Notes under the pieces: model-generated
The model's database searches: none
Told to the model about the DNA's origin: nothing
What the model saw: only the letters and a program-made list of their open reading frames with translations
In this document: positions 16,776 through 26,416 of the stretch, piece after piece
Position numbering within the stretch: position 1 is the stretch's first letter
Layout: every line of letters starts with the position of its first letter
Program-made: the position numbers and the translations under genes
From: Paenibacillus faecalis
GTDB lineage: Bacteria > Bacillota > Bacilli > Paenibacillales > Paenibacillaceae
DNA: 64,000 nt
Assembly (NCBI RefSeq): GCF_900289175.1
Contig: NZ_LT985747.1
Location: 2,321,912-2,385,911 of the forward strand
Reading direction: 5' to 3'

Positions 16776-17627
16776 ATGCTAAACCGCTCCCGTATTTGGC
16801 TTCTGTTCATAATTGTGCTATTGCTCCCGTGCATGGAAACCGCAGCAGCGACAAACAGCACTATAAATATTACAGATACCTCGCTGGAGGACCCAAGTCA
16901 TTCCTCCGTCATGTCAGGCACAACGAGCCAGGAAGATGCCAAAAGAAAAAAACGTTCAAGCTCAAAGGATTCCCTTTCCCTCAGCCAGTTGATGAAGAGG
17001 TATCCAAATACGTTCAAAAGCAGGGGACCAAGGGTAAAGCAGGTAGCTCTGACCTTTGATGATGTACCTGACCCGAGATTTACTCCACAAGTTTTAGATG
17101 TGCTCAAACAAGAGGGAGTGAAGGCAACTTTTTTTGTAATCGGCAACAGAGCAGAAAAACATCCCAAGCTCGTTGCCCGTATGAAGCGAGAAGGACATGC
17201 CATTGGCAACCATTCATACAATCATGCAGAATTCCCCAAGCTTACATTGCCTCAATTCCAAAATCAAATCGAGCGTACTAACCAAATTCTGCAGCGAATC
17301 ACTGGGATCAAGCCCCGTCTCATTCGTCCTCCATATGGAGAGATCAATGAAGAACAGCTTCGCTGGGCGCGCAAGAACAATTATAAGGTCGTCAACTGGA
17401 ACGTAGATTCACTGGATTGGAAAGGTTTAAATAAAGAAGAAGTGAAAAACAATATACTATCTGCTGTAGGTCCTGGAGCGATCGTCCTCCAGCATGCGGG
17501 AGGCGGAGTTGGCTCTGATCTGACTGGAACTATTGAAGCTCTGCCGGAAGTGATTGCAGAATTAAAGAAAAAAGGCTATTCATTCGTCACCCTGCCCGAA
17601 ATGCTCGGTGTTACCGAAGGTCTATAA
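16776..17627 (+). CDS. Secreted polysaccharide deacetylase (NodB domain)
   Basis: Probable metal-dependent deacetylase acting on peptidoglycan or other N-acetylated cell-wall glycan. 283 residues: signal peptide (RIWLLFIIVLLLPCMETAAA), a Ser/Lys-rich linker, then the NodB domain from about residue 88. Motif 1 reads LTFDDVPD (catalytic Asp pair; Gly replaced by Val), motif 2 GNHSYNH (metal His pair), motif 3 RPPYGEI, motif 4 DSLDW, motif 5 LQHAGGG. AGGAGG is nine bases before the ATG. It is monocistronic and faces the LysM/3D gene tail to tail. The exact substrate is unknown. Confidence 0.9.
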   Translation: MLNRSRIWLLFIIVLLLPCMETAAATNSTINITDTSLEDPSHSSVMSGTTSQEDAKRKKRSSSKDSLSLSQLMKRYPNTFKSRGPRVKQVALTFDDVPDPRFTPQVLDVLKQEGVKATFFVIGNRAEKHPKLVARMKREGHAIGNHSYNHAEFPKLTLPQFQNQIERTNQILQRITGIKPRLIRPPYGEINEEQLRWARKNNYKVVNWNVDSLDWKGLNKEEVKNNILSAVGPGAIVLQHAGGGVGSDLTGTIEALPEVIAELKKKGYSFVTLPEMLGVTEGL

Positions 17628-17648
17628 ACGACTTTAAGATAAGAATAA

Positions 17649-17692
17649 AGACGGTGGGTCATACTGATTTCTCAGCTAGCCACCGTCTATTT
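17649..17692. terminator. Bidirectional terminator
   Basis: Stem AGACGGTGG (17649-17657) and CCACCGTCT (17680-17688), followed by ATTTTAG on the plus strand; lies between the convergent deacetylase and 3D-protein genes. Confidence 0.75.
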
Positions 17693-17705
17693 TAGTTGCC
17701 GATCT

Positions 17706-18404
17706 CTATTCTAAAAAGTATAATTTCACATCTTGAATACCGAATTCACTAACTGATTGTTGTGATCCTGGAATAAAAATATCGATACGATTTCCCTTGA
17801 TTGCCCCGCCAATATCTCTTGCTTCGGCAACAAACGCCTGATCAGGCAATCCCGGATGCGAATGTCCAGTAACAAGCACCTTCGTTCCAAGCGGAATTAC
17901 ATCCGGATCTACCGCAATCGTGCCCAGCTCCAACGGGTTGCCGAAATAGTCTACTGCTCCCCAGCCGCCATTTTCACTAGCAGCAGATGAATAAGCCGTT
18001 GCTTTCATCGTTGCAGTTTTAGTGTAGTTATATGTTTTCCCCCATGCTTCCACTACTTTAGCGCTTGGATTTACATTCAAACTTGGTACCATGCCACTTG
18101 CAGCTTTGACAGTCGATGCAGACGGAATTTTGATCTTCAAGCCCGCATAAATATTTGTCGCTTCAATGTTCGGGTTGGACTGCATCAGCTTGTTTAAATC
18201 GACGCCATACTGTTTGGACAGAAAATAAAATGTATCTCCTTCTTTAGCGATATGAGTCGAAGCTGCATCCGCAGGTGCCTGCGATACGCCAAACGTCAAT
18301 CCAAGTACCAATGCTGCAGATGTCACCATCTTCACAGTCTTAGCATTCTGTTTTCTACCATTTTTATTGCTATTTTTAAACCAACATTTCATATTCGTCA
18401 TCAT
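17706..18404 (-). CDS. Secreted LysM and 3D-domain cell-wall protein (YocH-like)
   Basis: Probable cell-wall hydrolase of the stationary-phase/resuscitation type. 232 residues: a long basic N-terminus and signal peptide (VTSAALVLGLTFGVSQAPAD), one LysM domain for peptidoglycan binding (HIAKEGDTFYFLSKQYGVDL to AGLKIKIPSA), a linker, and a C-terminal 3D domain. The three Asp of the 3D motif are present in IAVDPDVIPLGTKVLV, ARDIGG and GNRIDIF. The architecture matches B. subtilis YocH, which WalRK controls, but I see no perfect WalR box here. GGGAGG precedes the ATG by eight bases. Confidence 0.88.
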   Translation of the reverse strand: MMTNMKCWFKNSNKNGRKQNAKTVKMVTSAALVLGLTFGVSQAPADAASTHIAKEGDTFYFLSKQYGVDLNKLMQSNPNIEATNIYAGLKIKIPSASTVKAASGMVPSLNVNPSAKVVEAWGKTYNYTKTATMKATAYSSAASENGGWGAVDYFGNPLELGTIAVDPDVIPLGTKVLVTGHSHPGLPDQAFVAEARDIGGAIKGNRIDIFIPGSQQSVSEFGIQDVKLYFLE

Positions 18405-18485
18405 TTTATATGCCTCCCTTACTTAACGATTACGAATATATCACAACTTTGTAACCTTTTCTTTATGAAATTACTGGAATACAAT

Positions 18486-18529
18486 TAAAAAAGCAGCTCT
18501 AAAGCGCCTAAAAAAGCACCAGAGCTGCT
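18486..18529 (-). terminator. Intrinsic terminator of the amino-acid ABC operon
   Basis: Minus-strand stem AGCAGCTCT and AGAGCTGCT with a long loop, followed by TTTTTTAAT. It lies 31 bases after the ATPase stop. Confidence 0.88.
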
Positions 18530-18560
18530 GTTACACGCACTCATTCAAGTTAAAAAAAGG

Positions 18561-19283
18561 TTACAAAACTTTGCTTAAAAATTCTTTTGTTCGCGGATGC
18601 TGTGGATGAGTAAAGATGTTGTCGGGGGTTCCATCCTCAACGATTTGTCCGCCATCCATAAAGAGAATACGGTCACCAACCTCACGCGCAAACCCCATCT
18701 CATGGGTTACAATAACCATCGTCATGCCGCCAAGTGCAAGCTTCTTCATAACTTCTAGCACCTCGCCTACCATTTCCGGGTCAAGAGCCGACGTTGGCTC
18801 GTCAAAAAGCATGACATGAGGCTGCATTGCCAATGCACGCGCGATGGCAATCCGCTGCTTTTGCCCGCCGGAAAGCTGGGAAGGGTACGCATCCTTCTTA
18901 TCCAACAGCCCAACCGACTTCAGAAGCTCCTCTGCGCTCTTCTGCGCTTCAGAAGCGGAAATCCCTTTAACCTGCATTGGAGCAAGCGTAATGTTATCCA
19001 GAACGCTTTTATGAGGGAATAAATTAAATTGCTGAAACACCATTCCCATTTTTTCACGGGTAGCATTGATGTTATGATTCTTCTCGGTAATATTAGCACC
19101 TTGAAAGTATATTTCGCCGCTCGTTGGCTGCTCCAACAGATTCAAGCAGCGTAAAAATGTACTTTTACCCGAGCCGCTTGGTCCAATAACAACGACCACT
19201 TCGCCTTTAGCAATTTCAACGTTGATTCCTTTTAAAATTTCCAATTTACCAAACGATTTATGAAGATCCTTAACGGTTATCAC
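18561..19283 (-). CDS. glnQ: Polar amino-acid ABC transporter ATPase (GlnQ type)
   Basis: Energises uptake of a polar amino acid. 240 residues with a complete ABC cassette: Walker [11 protein letters not shown]-loop [10 protein letters not shown], signature [14 protein letters not shown], Walker [15 protein letters not shown], switch [11 protein letters not shown]. The end motif [19 protein letters not shown] is typical of GlnQ/HisP ATPases. Start is GTG, overlapping the end of the fused binding-protein/permease gene by 14 bases, so the two are coupled. Glutamine is the default guess; arginine or another polar amino acid is possible. Confidence 0.9.
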   Translation of the reverse strand: MITVKDLHKSFGKLEILKGINVEIAKGEVVVVIGPSGSGKSTFLRCLNLLEQPTSGEIYFQGANITEKNHNINATREKMGMVFQQFNLFPHKSVLDNITLAPMQVKGISASEAQKSAEELLKSVGLLDKKDAYPSQLSGGQKQRIAIARALAMQPHVMLFDEPTSALDPEMVGEVLEVMKKLALGGMTMVIVTHEMGFAREVGDRILFMDGGQIVEDGTPDNIFTHPQHPRTKEFLSKVL

Positions 19284-20712
19284 TTGCGCTCAACTTCCTT
19301 TCCCAGACACCCAGCAACTTCGACAAAACGAATGTCAATATAAAGTAAATGATAGCTGCAACAAGAAGCGGATTTAACGGTGCATACGTGCTGCCGCGCA
19401 AAATTTGCGCCTGATACATAATGTCCATTACGCCGATCATTGAAACGATAGAGGATTCTTTAATAACAACGACAAATTCATTACCAATCGCAGGCAATAC
19501 CCCTTTAAAAGCTTGTGGCAAAATAATATGTCGCATCGCTTTCTTCTTCGTCATCCCAAGTGATCTTGCCGCTTCAAGCTGGCCCCTGTCAACGCCTTGA
19601 ATACCTGCACGGAAAATTTCAGCCAAGTAAGCAGCACTGTTGAGAGACAGCGTCAAAATACCGGATTGAATCGGGGAAAATTTAATATCGAATATAGGCA
19701 AGCTGTAATGAATAATAAACAACTGAACAAGCATCGGCGTGCCCCGCATCACTTCAATATAAGCCGTGGCGATAAATTTCAGTAGATGAACTCCTGACAT
19801 TCGCATCAGCGAGAGAAACAAACCAAGAATGAAACCAAACACTACGCCGAGTGCGGATATAAGTAAAGTATATTGAACCCCTTTTACGTAATAATCACGA
19901 TATTTCCAGAAAAATTCAAACGTATTCAGTTGTTCTTTTTCCCGGCCTGCCGCAAGATCGCCAGCTTCATCAATAAATTTTTCGATTTCCCCTTCTTTGA
20001 GAAGACGCTCAAGCGTGGCGTTAATACTGCTTAGAAGCTCTTCGTTTCCCTTTCTCACACCGACAGCATATTCACCGTTTTCACTTGTCGGCTTCGCATC
20101 CGTGATGACCATTGTTTCTTCGTTCATGTAGGCTTTCGCTATCGGATACTCTGCAAGGACAATATCTACCCGGCCTGTTTCCAATTGAAGCAATAAGTCA
20201 GGTGTTTTATCCAGTGAAACGACTTCTGCATTCGGAATACCTTTGGCAATCCGCTCCTGAATGGACGACTTCTGAACAGCGATCCGCGCACCTTCCAAAC
20301 TTTCGACTGTATTATATTTGCTTTCATCTTCCTTCCGAGCGATAACAGACTGCTCCGCTTCATAATACGGTATGGAAAAATCAATACTTTTTCTTCGTTC
20401 TTCCGTAGGATTCATCCCTGAGATTACAAAATCAATCCGACCGCTCGTTAATTCCGGAAGCAGTGCATCAAAAGATGTATCCTTGATGACAAGCTCCGCG
20501 CCCATATCTTTGGCAATCTCTTTTGCAATTTCAATATCAAATCCGACAATCGTGTCCTCTCCATCAATTGTCTTATGAAATTCATACGGCATATAATCAG
20601 CGCTCGTACCGAGCACAATCGTCTTTTTCTCACCTTCTGCACTAGCGATACTGCCAAAAGACAACAGTACAACCATGCAGAGAAGTATCCAAGCCGTTAT
20701 TTTCTTTCTCAT
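19270..20712 (-). CDS. Fused amino-acid binding protein and ABC permease
   Basis: One 480-residue chain joins an extracellular solute-binding domain to its permease. A signal peptide ([20 protein letters not shown]) leads into a family 3 binding domain at about 30-255 ([56 protein letters not shown]). A HisM/GlnP-type permease follows at about 265-475, with the EAA loop ([20 protein letters not shown]). The layout matches lactococcal GlnP, though that protein has two binding domains. With the ATPase downstream it makes a complete two-gene importer. The substrate is not determined. An ARG-box-like sequence lies 63-80 bases upstream of the start. Confidence 0.92.
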   Translation of the reverse strand: MRKKITAWILLCMVVLLSFGSIASAEGEKKTIVLGTSADYMPYEFHKTIDGEDTIVGFDIEIAKEIAKDMGAELVIKDTSFDALLPELTSGRIDFVISGMNPTEERRKSIDFSIPYYEAEQSVIARKEDESKYNTVESLEGARIAVQKSSIQERIAKGIPNAEVVSLDKTPDLLLQLETGRVDIVLAEYPIAKAYMNEETMVITDAKPTSENGEYAVGVRKGNEELLSSINATLERLLKEGEIEKFIDEAGDLAAGREKEQLNTFEFFWKYRDYYVKGVQYTLLISALGVVFGFILGLFLSLMRMSGVHLLKFIATAYIEVMRGTPMLVQLFIIHYSLPIFDIKFSPIQSGILTLSLNSAAYLAEIFRAGIQGVDRGQLEAARSLGMTKKKAMRHIILPQAFKGVLPAIGNEFVVVIKESSIVSMIGVMDIMYQAQILRGSTYAPLNPLLVAAIIYFILTFVLSKLLGVWERKLSASDNR

Positions 20713-20774
20713 GACTGATGACTCTCCCCTTATCCGCCTGAACTAATGTTAATGATTGAGTTATTATAAATCAG

Positions 20775-20792
20775 AATGAATTATTATGCAAT
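20775..20792. promoter_or_regulatory. ARG-box-like sequence upstream of the amino-acid transporter
   Basis: AATGAATTATTATGCAAT differs at one conserved position from the ArgR/AhrC consensus wnTGAATwwwwATTCAnw. A poorer partial copy lies just beside it. AT-rich chance matches are common, so this is weak evidence for arginine control. Confidence 0.3.
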
Positions 20793-20848
20793 GGTTTTTT
20801 ACCAATAGATACCCAATATCTTTTGAAAAAAGACCAAACTGAAAAGCC

Positions 20849-20877
20849 TTGTTTATCTTTACTATGATTCATAAATA
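20849..20877 (+). promoter_or_regulatory. Possible promoter of the amylase gene
   Basis: TTGTTT (20849-20854), 17-base spacer, TAAATA (20872-20877), 50 bases before the start codon. Moderate match only. Confidence 0.35.
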
Positions 20878-20927
20878 GCGGCAGCTGGTTATTAAATAGC
20901 TACGAGATCAAAGCAGGAGGTGCAGCC

Positions 20928-22673
20928 ATGCTGCTGGAAGCAATCTATCACGTCCCGAGGGACAAATGGGCATATGCCTACGATCCATCCACGATCCACC
21001 TGCGTGTCCGCACTAAAAGAGATGATGTTACTAAGGTTGTCGCCATGACGGGAGATAAATATGACTGGGACCGCACTTACTTTGAAATAACGATGGATAA
21101 AGCAGCCTCAACCGATATGTATGATTATTGGGAATGCTCTGTGCGTCCAATGTACAAGCGTTTAACTTACGGTTTTCGAATTCATTCTGGAGATGAAGTT
21201 GTTTATATGATTGATAGCGGCGTAGGAAGGAATTATCCTTATCCGCCTGGCGGATATTTCGAGTTTCCTTACATCCATGAAATAGATGTTTTTAAAGTGC
21301 CGCAATGGGCTAAGGAGGCTGTATTCTATCAAATTATGCCCGATCGTTTTGCTAACGGGGATTTAAATAATGATCCGAAGCGAACAGAGCCTTGGGGAGG
21401 TCAGCCTTCGATAAATAACTTCTTTGGCGGTGATCTTCAGGGCGTTTTAAACCATCTGGATTATCTGGTTGATCTAGGGATCAATGCCATCTATTTTACG
21501 CCGCTTTTCACCTCACCTTCCAACCATAAATACGATATCGTCGATTATAAGCAAGTTGACCCTCATTTCGGCGACAATGATTTGCTCAAAAAAGTAGTAG
21601 AAACCTGTCATTCAAAAGGGTTGCGTGTAGTGCTGGACGCTGTGTTTAATCATTGCAGTGAACAATTCCCTCCATTCCAAGACGTGCTGAAAAATGGTAA
21701 ACATTCACGCTATGCCGATTGGTTTCATATACGCGAATACCCATGCACAGTGAAGGGCGATATACCAACATACGATACATTCGGATTTTTTTCCAATATG
21801 CCGAAGCTGAACACATCGAATCCGGAGGTCAAGCAATATTTACTCGATGTAGCTAAATACTGGATCGAAGAGGTCAAATTGGATGGATGGCGTTTAGACG
21901 TTGCTAATGAAATTGACCATCATTTTTGGAGAGATTTTCGCAAGGTAGTTAAAAACGCCAATCCCGAAGCCTTCATCGTTGGTGAAATCTGGTCCGATTC
22001 CCTAGCCTGGCTAATGGGAGATCAATTTGATTCGGTTATGAATTACCCTTTTACAGACAAGGTGCTGGGCTTTTTTAACGAAGGTATGGACGGGAAGACC
22101 TTTGCCAGTCATATCGGATCATTGCTTATGAGATATCCACGACAGGTTAACGAAGTCTTGTTTAATATGCTGTGCAGTCATGATACACCACGTCTTCTCA
22201 CCATTATGGACGAAGATCGCCGAAGGATGAAACTTGCGGCCGTGTTTCTTTTCACCTTTATCGGGACGCCTTGCATATTCTACGGTGATGAAATTGGTCT
22301 CACAGGCTATGAAGATCCGGATTGTCGAAAGTGTATGGAATGGGAACCTGAGAAACAGGATCGTGAACTGTTGGACTTCTACAAATTAATGATCGCTTTA
22401 AGGCGTAAGCATAAGGCACTGCGAGAGGGACGTTTTCGGTTTTTGAAGGCGGATGCATATGATCCTTGCATAGTGTATGAAAGAGCTGATGCAAAAGATC
22501 ACTTTATCATCTGGATGAATAATACGAATAAGCGCAGAACCTTATCATACCCGCTTAACTCCTTCGATTGGGTCGATGCTTTGACTCTAGAAACAGTTAA
22601 ACCGAATCATGGAAAAATAAACATCAGCCTTAACCCGTATGGTTACCGAATATTGTACCGCAAAATAAAATGA
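20928..22673 (+). CDS. GH13 neopullulanase / cyclomaltodextrinase / maltogenic amylase
   Basis: Hydrolyses alpha-glucans such as cyclodextrins, pullulan or maltodextrins; no signal peptide, so intracellular. 581 residues: N-terminal CBM34-type beta domain (about 1-125) used for dimer formation, then a GH13_20 barrel. Catalytic residues are visible: nucleophile Asp in GWRLDVANEIDHHFWRDFRK, acid Glu in FIVGEIWSDS, and the third Asp in CSHDTPRLL. A short C-terminal beta domain follows. AGGAGG precedes the ATG. It converges on the glycogen genes and probably recycles their oligosaccharides. Which of the three activities dominates cannot be said. Confidence 0.9.
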   Translation: MLLEAIYHVPRDKWAYAYDPSTIHLRVRTKRDDVTKVVAMTGDKYDWDRTYFEITMDKAASTDMYDYWECSVRPMYKRLTYGFRIHSGDEVVYMIDSGVGRNYPYPPGGYFEFPYIHEIDVFKVPQWAKEAVFYQIMPDRFANGDLNNDPKRTEPWGGQPSINNFFGGDLQGVLNHLDYLVDLGINAIYFTPLFTSPSNHKYDIVDYKQVDPHFGDNDLLKKVVETCHSKGLRVVLDAVFNHCSEQFPPFQDVLKNGKHSRYADWFHIREYPCTVKGDIPTYDTFGFFSNMPKLNTSNPEVKQYLLDVAKYWIEEVKLDGWRLDVANEIDHHFWRDFRKVVKNANPEAFIVGEIWSDSLAWLMGDQFDSVMNYPFTDKVLGFFNEGMDGKTFASHIGSLLMRYPRQVNEVLFNMLCSHDTPRLLTIMDEDRRRMKLAAVFLFTFIGTPCIFYGDEIGLTGYEDPDCRKCMEWEPEKQDRELLDFYKLMIALRRKHKALREGRFRFLKADAYDPCIVYERADAKDHFIIWMNNTNKRRTLSYPLNSFDWVDALTLETVKPNHGKINISLNPYGYRILYRKIK

Positions 22674-22738
22674 AAAATCCGTTTTTTTGCAAGAAACAAA
22701 GCATACTTCTGCTTCGTTAATCCCGCAGCATACAAAAA

Positions 22739-22790
22739 CACAAGGGGCGCTCAAAAGCCATATATCTGAGCAGCCTCTTGTCTATTTTGT
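22739..22790. terminator. Bidirectional terminator between the amylase gene and glgA
   Basis: Stem ACAAGGGGCGCTCA paired with TGAGCAGCCTCTTGT, one bulge and one mismatch, with T-rich sequence leaving on both strands (TCTATTTT on plus, TGTTTTTGT on minus). Confidence 0.75.
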
Positions 22791-22866
22791 ACGATCCTTT
22801 CAAATGACTCAACCATTTTTCACATCTTCTATTTCCCTTAAATCACTCGCAAATGAACCGAAATGA

Positions 22867-24300
22867 CTAATCAATCAATTTGCTGTATACGTCCATATAT
22901 TTCTGAGCGGAGCGCTGCCAGCTGTATTCACCAGATAATGCGTTCTTCGTCACTTGTCGCCAATGCTCCGGCTGAGTGTAAAATGACAAAGCACGTTTGA
23001 TTGTGTTCATCATGTCATGAGCATTATAATTTGCAAAAGTAAAACCGTTCCCCTCTCCCGTAAATTCGTTATACGAATGGACGGTATCATTCAGCCCCCC
23101 TGTTTCCCTTACAATCGGAACGCTGCCATAACGCAGAGCGATGAGCTGACTAATCCCGCAAGGTTCAAATTTCGACGGCATCAGAAACATATCACTGGCC
23201 GCATACAATCGACGCGAGAGCGGCTCATTAAACCAAATTTGGGATGACATTTTGCTCGGATAGCGAACAGCTGCTTCCTTAAACCAATGCTCATACGAAG
23301 GGTCTCCTGTTCCAAGAATGACAAACTGCATATCGGTATAATAAAGCAGCTCATCCAGAACACGAATCACCAAATCCAGCCCTTTAGAGTCTACAAGACG
23401 CGTAACCATGGCGATCATCGGCACATCTGGAGCTGTAGGCAGATTCAATTCACGCTGAAGCTCTGTTTTATTCAATTGCTTTTTGCTTAAATTACTACGG
23501 TATTTGGCAGCGATATGCTTGTCAGTGGCCGGATTATAGCTTTTCGTATCGATTCCGTTCACAATACCGCTTAACCGATCTCCCAAGGAGGACAGCAGAC
23601 CATCTAATCCATAGCCGTAATAAGAGGTCTGAATTTCACGTGCATACGTTGGACTCACTGTGGTCACATGATCGGCATACACAATACCTGCTTTGAGAAA
23701 GTTTACATTGCCATAGTATTCAACACCTTGCGGCGTAAAATAACGGCTGTGAAGACCGAGCACATCCACAAGAACTTCATACGGAAATACGCCTTGATAC
23801 AGCAGGTTATGGATCGTAAAAACGGTACGAATGCCGCTATAAAAAGGCTCGTGGCGATAATTTCCTTCGAGAAGCAGCGGAATCATGCCCGTATGCCAGT
23901 CATGGCAATGGATAATATCGGGTTGAAAATCAATCAGCGGGAGCACATCCAGCACGGCTCGATTCAGAAACGAAAATCGTTCTCCGTCGTCCATATATCC
24001 ATATATCTCATCCCTGCCAAAATAATACTCGTTATCGATAAAATATACGGTAACCCCATTGTCCACCAGTTTTTGAACCCCGCAATACTGCTGTCTCCAT
24101 CCGACCTGCACACGGGTTTCTCCAATATGCTCCATTCGATCACGGAACGGTTCTGAAATCCCTTTATACTTCGGGAGCACCACCCGAACATCCGCTCCTG
24201 CACGCTGCAGTGCTTTGGGCAAAGCGCCGATGACATCCGCTAATCCGCCTGTTTTTACAAACGGAACACATTCCGCAGTAGTGAATAACAATTTCATCAC
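22867..24300 (-). CDS. glgA: Glycogen synthase GlgA
   Basis: Transfers glucose from ADP-glucose to the growing alpha-1,4-glucan; GT5 family. The 477 residues match the usual length. The N-terminal VPFVKTGGLADVIGALPKAL holds the ADP-glucose Lys, and the C-terminal SKFEPCGISQLIALRYGSVP with RETGGL holds the catalytic Glu region. The GTG at 24300 overlaps the glgB stop as GTGA; an ATG directly after it is equally possible. Coupled to glgB and supplied with ADP-glucose by the divergent glgC product. Confidence 0.95.
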   Translation of the reverse strand: MMKLLFTTAECVPFVKTGGLADVIGALPKALQRAGADVRVVLPKYKGISEPFRDRMEHIGETRVQVGWRQQYCGVQKLVDNGVTVYFIDNEYYFGRDEIYGYMDDGERFSFLNRAVLDVLPLIDFQPDIIHCHDWHTGMIPLLLEGNYRHEPFYSGIRTVFTIHNLLYQGVFPYEVLVDVLGLHSRYFTPQGVEYYGNVNFLKAGIVYADHVTTVSPTYAREIQTSYYGYGLDGLLSSLGDRLSGIVNGIDTKSYNPATDKHIAAKYRSNLSKKQLNKTELQRELNLPTAPDVPMIAMVTRLVDSKGLDLVIRVLDELLYYTDMQFVILGTGDPSYEHWFKEAAVRYPSKMSSQIWFNEPLSRRLYAASDMFLMPSKFEPCGISQLIALRYGSVPIVRETGGLNDTVHSYNEFTGEGNGFTFANYNAHDMMNTIKRALSFYTQPEHWRQVTKNALSGEYSWQRSAQKYMDVYSKLID

Positions 24301-26231
24301 TCACTATTCTCCTTTCTGCTCTTTCTTCGTTTCTTCTTCAGGATGACCATACTTAGCGGTGGCACAATGATTTCAAGGCTTTGAAGCTGATCATGCCAAG
24401 GCTTCTTTTCTGTCTTCAAATCTCCATTATTTGTTCTTCCTTCTCCACCAAATTCAGCACGGTCCGAATTGAAAATTTCCTCATACAAGCCTGGTCTTGG
24501 CATCCCGATTCGATACCGCTCATGATGCCTGAGTTGAAAGTTAATCACAACAATGAGCGTATCCAGAGGCTTTTTCCCCTTACGCATATACGATGCTACA
24601 CTTTGCTTCTCATCATGGGCACAAATCCATTGAAAGCCTTCCAGGCTGTGATCCAGTTCCCACAATGCCTTCTGCTCGGCATACATCGCGTTTAGAGCTT
24701 CTGTGTATTTAAGCATTTCTCGATGAGCCTCATATTCCAGCAGTAGCCAATCCAGCTGTTCCTCATCCTTCCATTCAATGAACTGGCCAAACTCTCCACC
24801 CATGAACAAAAGCTTCTTTCCCGGCTGTGTCATCAGGTATCCAAGCAATACGCGTAAGCCTGCGAATTTTTGCTCATAACTGCCCGGCATTTTACTCAAT
24901 AATGACTTCTTTCCATGTACCACTTCATCATGGGATAACGGAAGTGTAAAGTTTTCAGAAAACGCATAACAGATCGGAAACGTCAACAAATGATGCTTTG
25001 AAGGACGTCCCTCGAAATCTTCTTCTATGTAGGAAAGCGTGTCATTCATCCAGCCCATATTCCACTTGTAATTAAACCCAAGTCCACCCTTATGAACCGG
25101 GTCTGTAACCCCCGGCCAGGCACTGGATTCTTCGGCCATCATGAGCGCATTCGGATAATATTTAAATACTGCTTTATTTAACTCCTGTATAAAAGATATA
25201 GCTTCCAGGTTTTCAAGCCCTCCCTGCTCATTACGGCTATACTGATCTTCAGTCTTTTCAAAATCAAGCCGAATCATGCTTGTTACCGCGTCCACCCGCA
25301 ATCCGTCGATATGATACATATCCATCCAGAAGATGGCATTCGAGATGAGGAATGAACGGACCTCAGGTTTGGAATAATCGAAAGACAGTGTTCCCCAGCC
25401 CGGCCTTTCCGCCTTTTGCAAATCGCCATATTCATACAGCGCTGTACCATCAAACTGCCTAAGACCATGCGCATCTTTGGCAAAATGAGCAGGCACCCAA
25501 TCAAGCAAAACGCCGATGCCGGACTGATGAAGCCGATCCACTAAATACATGAAGTCATGAGGTGAGCCATATCGGCTGGTCAAGGCATAATAACCTGTTC
25601 CTTGATAGCCCCAAGACAAATCATAAGGATGCTCAGCAAGCGGCATAAATTCAACATGTGTATAACTCATTTTGAGCAAATATGGGATAAGCAGATCCGC
25701 CATTTCCCTATACGTGTAAAAGGAGCCGTCCTCCTTTTGTCGCCATGTGCCAAAATGCATTTCGTAAATGTTCATTGGCTTTTGATAAGGAGCCCTTGCC
25801 TTTACTTTTCGTCTCCAGGCATTGTCGTTCCACTGGTAACCGGATAAATCCGTTACAACAGAAGCGGTAGCCGGTCTAACCTCCGCTTGAAAAGCATATG
25901 GATCTGCTTTCAGGAAAGTTTCACCATAAGGTCCTGTTATGTGGTATTTGTATAAAGTTCCAGCTGAAATACCGGGAAAAAAACGAGTCCAAATGCCGGA
26001 GTCGGGTATCTTATATAATGAATCACTTGAGCCATCCCAACCGTTCCAATCCCCAGCAAGGCCCACATGCCTTGCGTTAGGGGCCCACACGGTGAAGCGT
26101 ACGCCATGTTCGCCGTTCTCCTTGGCAAGATGAGCTCCCATGAAGCGGTAGCTGTGATACAAGCTTCCTTCATGAAATAAGTACACATTTTCCGGACTTA
26201 TGTTTCCTTCCCAAAACGGTTGACCTGTCAT
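24297..26231 (-). CDS. glgB: 1,4-alpha-glucan branching enzyme GlgB
   Basis: Introduces alpha-1,6 branches into glycogen. 644 residues: CBM48 domain (about 30-120, VRFTVWAPNARHVGLAGDWN), GH13_9 barrel with nucleophile Asp in GLRVDAVTSM, acid Glu in MMAEESSAWP and transition-state Asp in LSHDEVVHGK, then an all-beta C-domain and a short basic tail. The ATG at 26231 follows AGGTG by nine bases; a GTG three codons upstream overlaps that site. It is first in a two-gene glgBA operon divergent from glgC. Confidence 0.95.
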   Translation of the reverse strand: MTGQPFWEGNISPENVYLFHEGSLYHSYRFMGAHLAKENGEHGVRFTVWAPNARHVGLAGDWNGWDGSSDSLYKIPDSGIWTRFFPGISAGTLYKYHITGPYGETFLKADPYAFQAEVRPATASVVTDLSGYQWNDNAWRRKVKARAPYQKPMNIYEMHFGTWRQKEDGSFYTYREMADLLIPYLLKMSYTHVEFMPLAEHPYDLSWGYQGTGYYALTSRYGSPHDFMYLVDRLHQSGIGVLLDWVPAHFAKDAHGLRQFDGTALYEYGDLQKAERPGWGTLSFDYSKPEVRSFLISNAIFWMDMYHIDGLRVDAVTSMIRLDFEKTEDQYSRNEQGGLENLEAISFIQELNKAVFKYYPNALMMAEESSAWPGVTDPVHKGGLGFNYKWNMGWMNDTLSYIEEDFEGRPSKHHLLTFPICYAFSENFTLPLSHDEVVHGKKSLLSKMPGSYEQKFAGLRVLLGYLMTQPGKKLLFMGGEFGQFIEWKDEEQLDWLLLEYEAHREMLKYTEALNAMYAEQKALWELDHSLEGFQWICAHDEKQSVASYMRKGKKPLDTLIVVINFQLRHHERYRIGMPRPGLYEEIFNSDRAEFGGEGRTNNGDLKTEKKPWHDQLQSLEIIVPPLSMVILKKKRRKSRKENSE

Positions 26232-26344
26232 AATTATCACCTGCTTTAAATATACAATAGAGGTTATTACCCCATTCTTACCATCTTGAAAATAAAAATG
26301 ATGATTGAAAAAATAAAAATGTAATTTTCAAAAAGACATTTCAA

Positions 26345-26350
26345 TATAAT
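26345..26350 (+). promoter_or_regulatory. Probable -10 of glgC
   Basis: Perfect TATAAT 67 bases before the glgC start codon. No good -35 lies at the right distance, which would fit activator-dependent or alternative control. Confidence 0.35.
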
Positions 26351-26416
26351 CGTTTCAAACCCTGGAATAACAGTTTATGTATGTACTACGTTAAAAATAA
26401 TTGGGAGGGAAACGTA

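Noticed and set aside
18405-18485. Possible WalR box before the LysM/3D gene
   Set aside because: TTACA and GTGAT segments are present but do not form the TGTWAH-N5-TGTWAH direct repeat.
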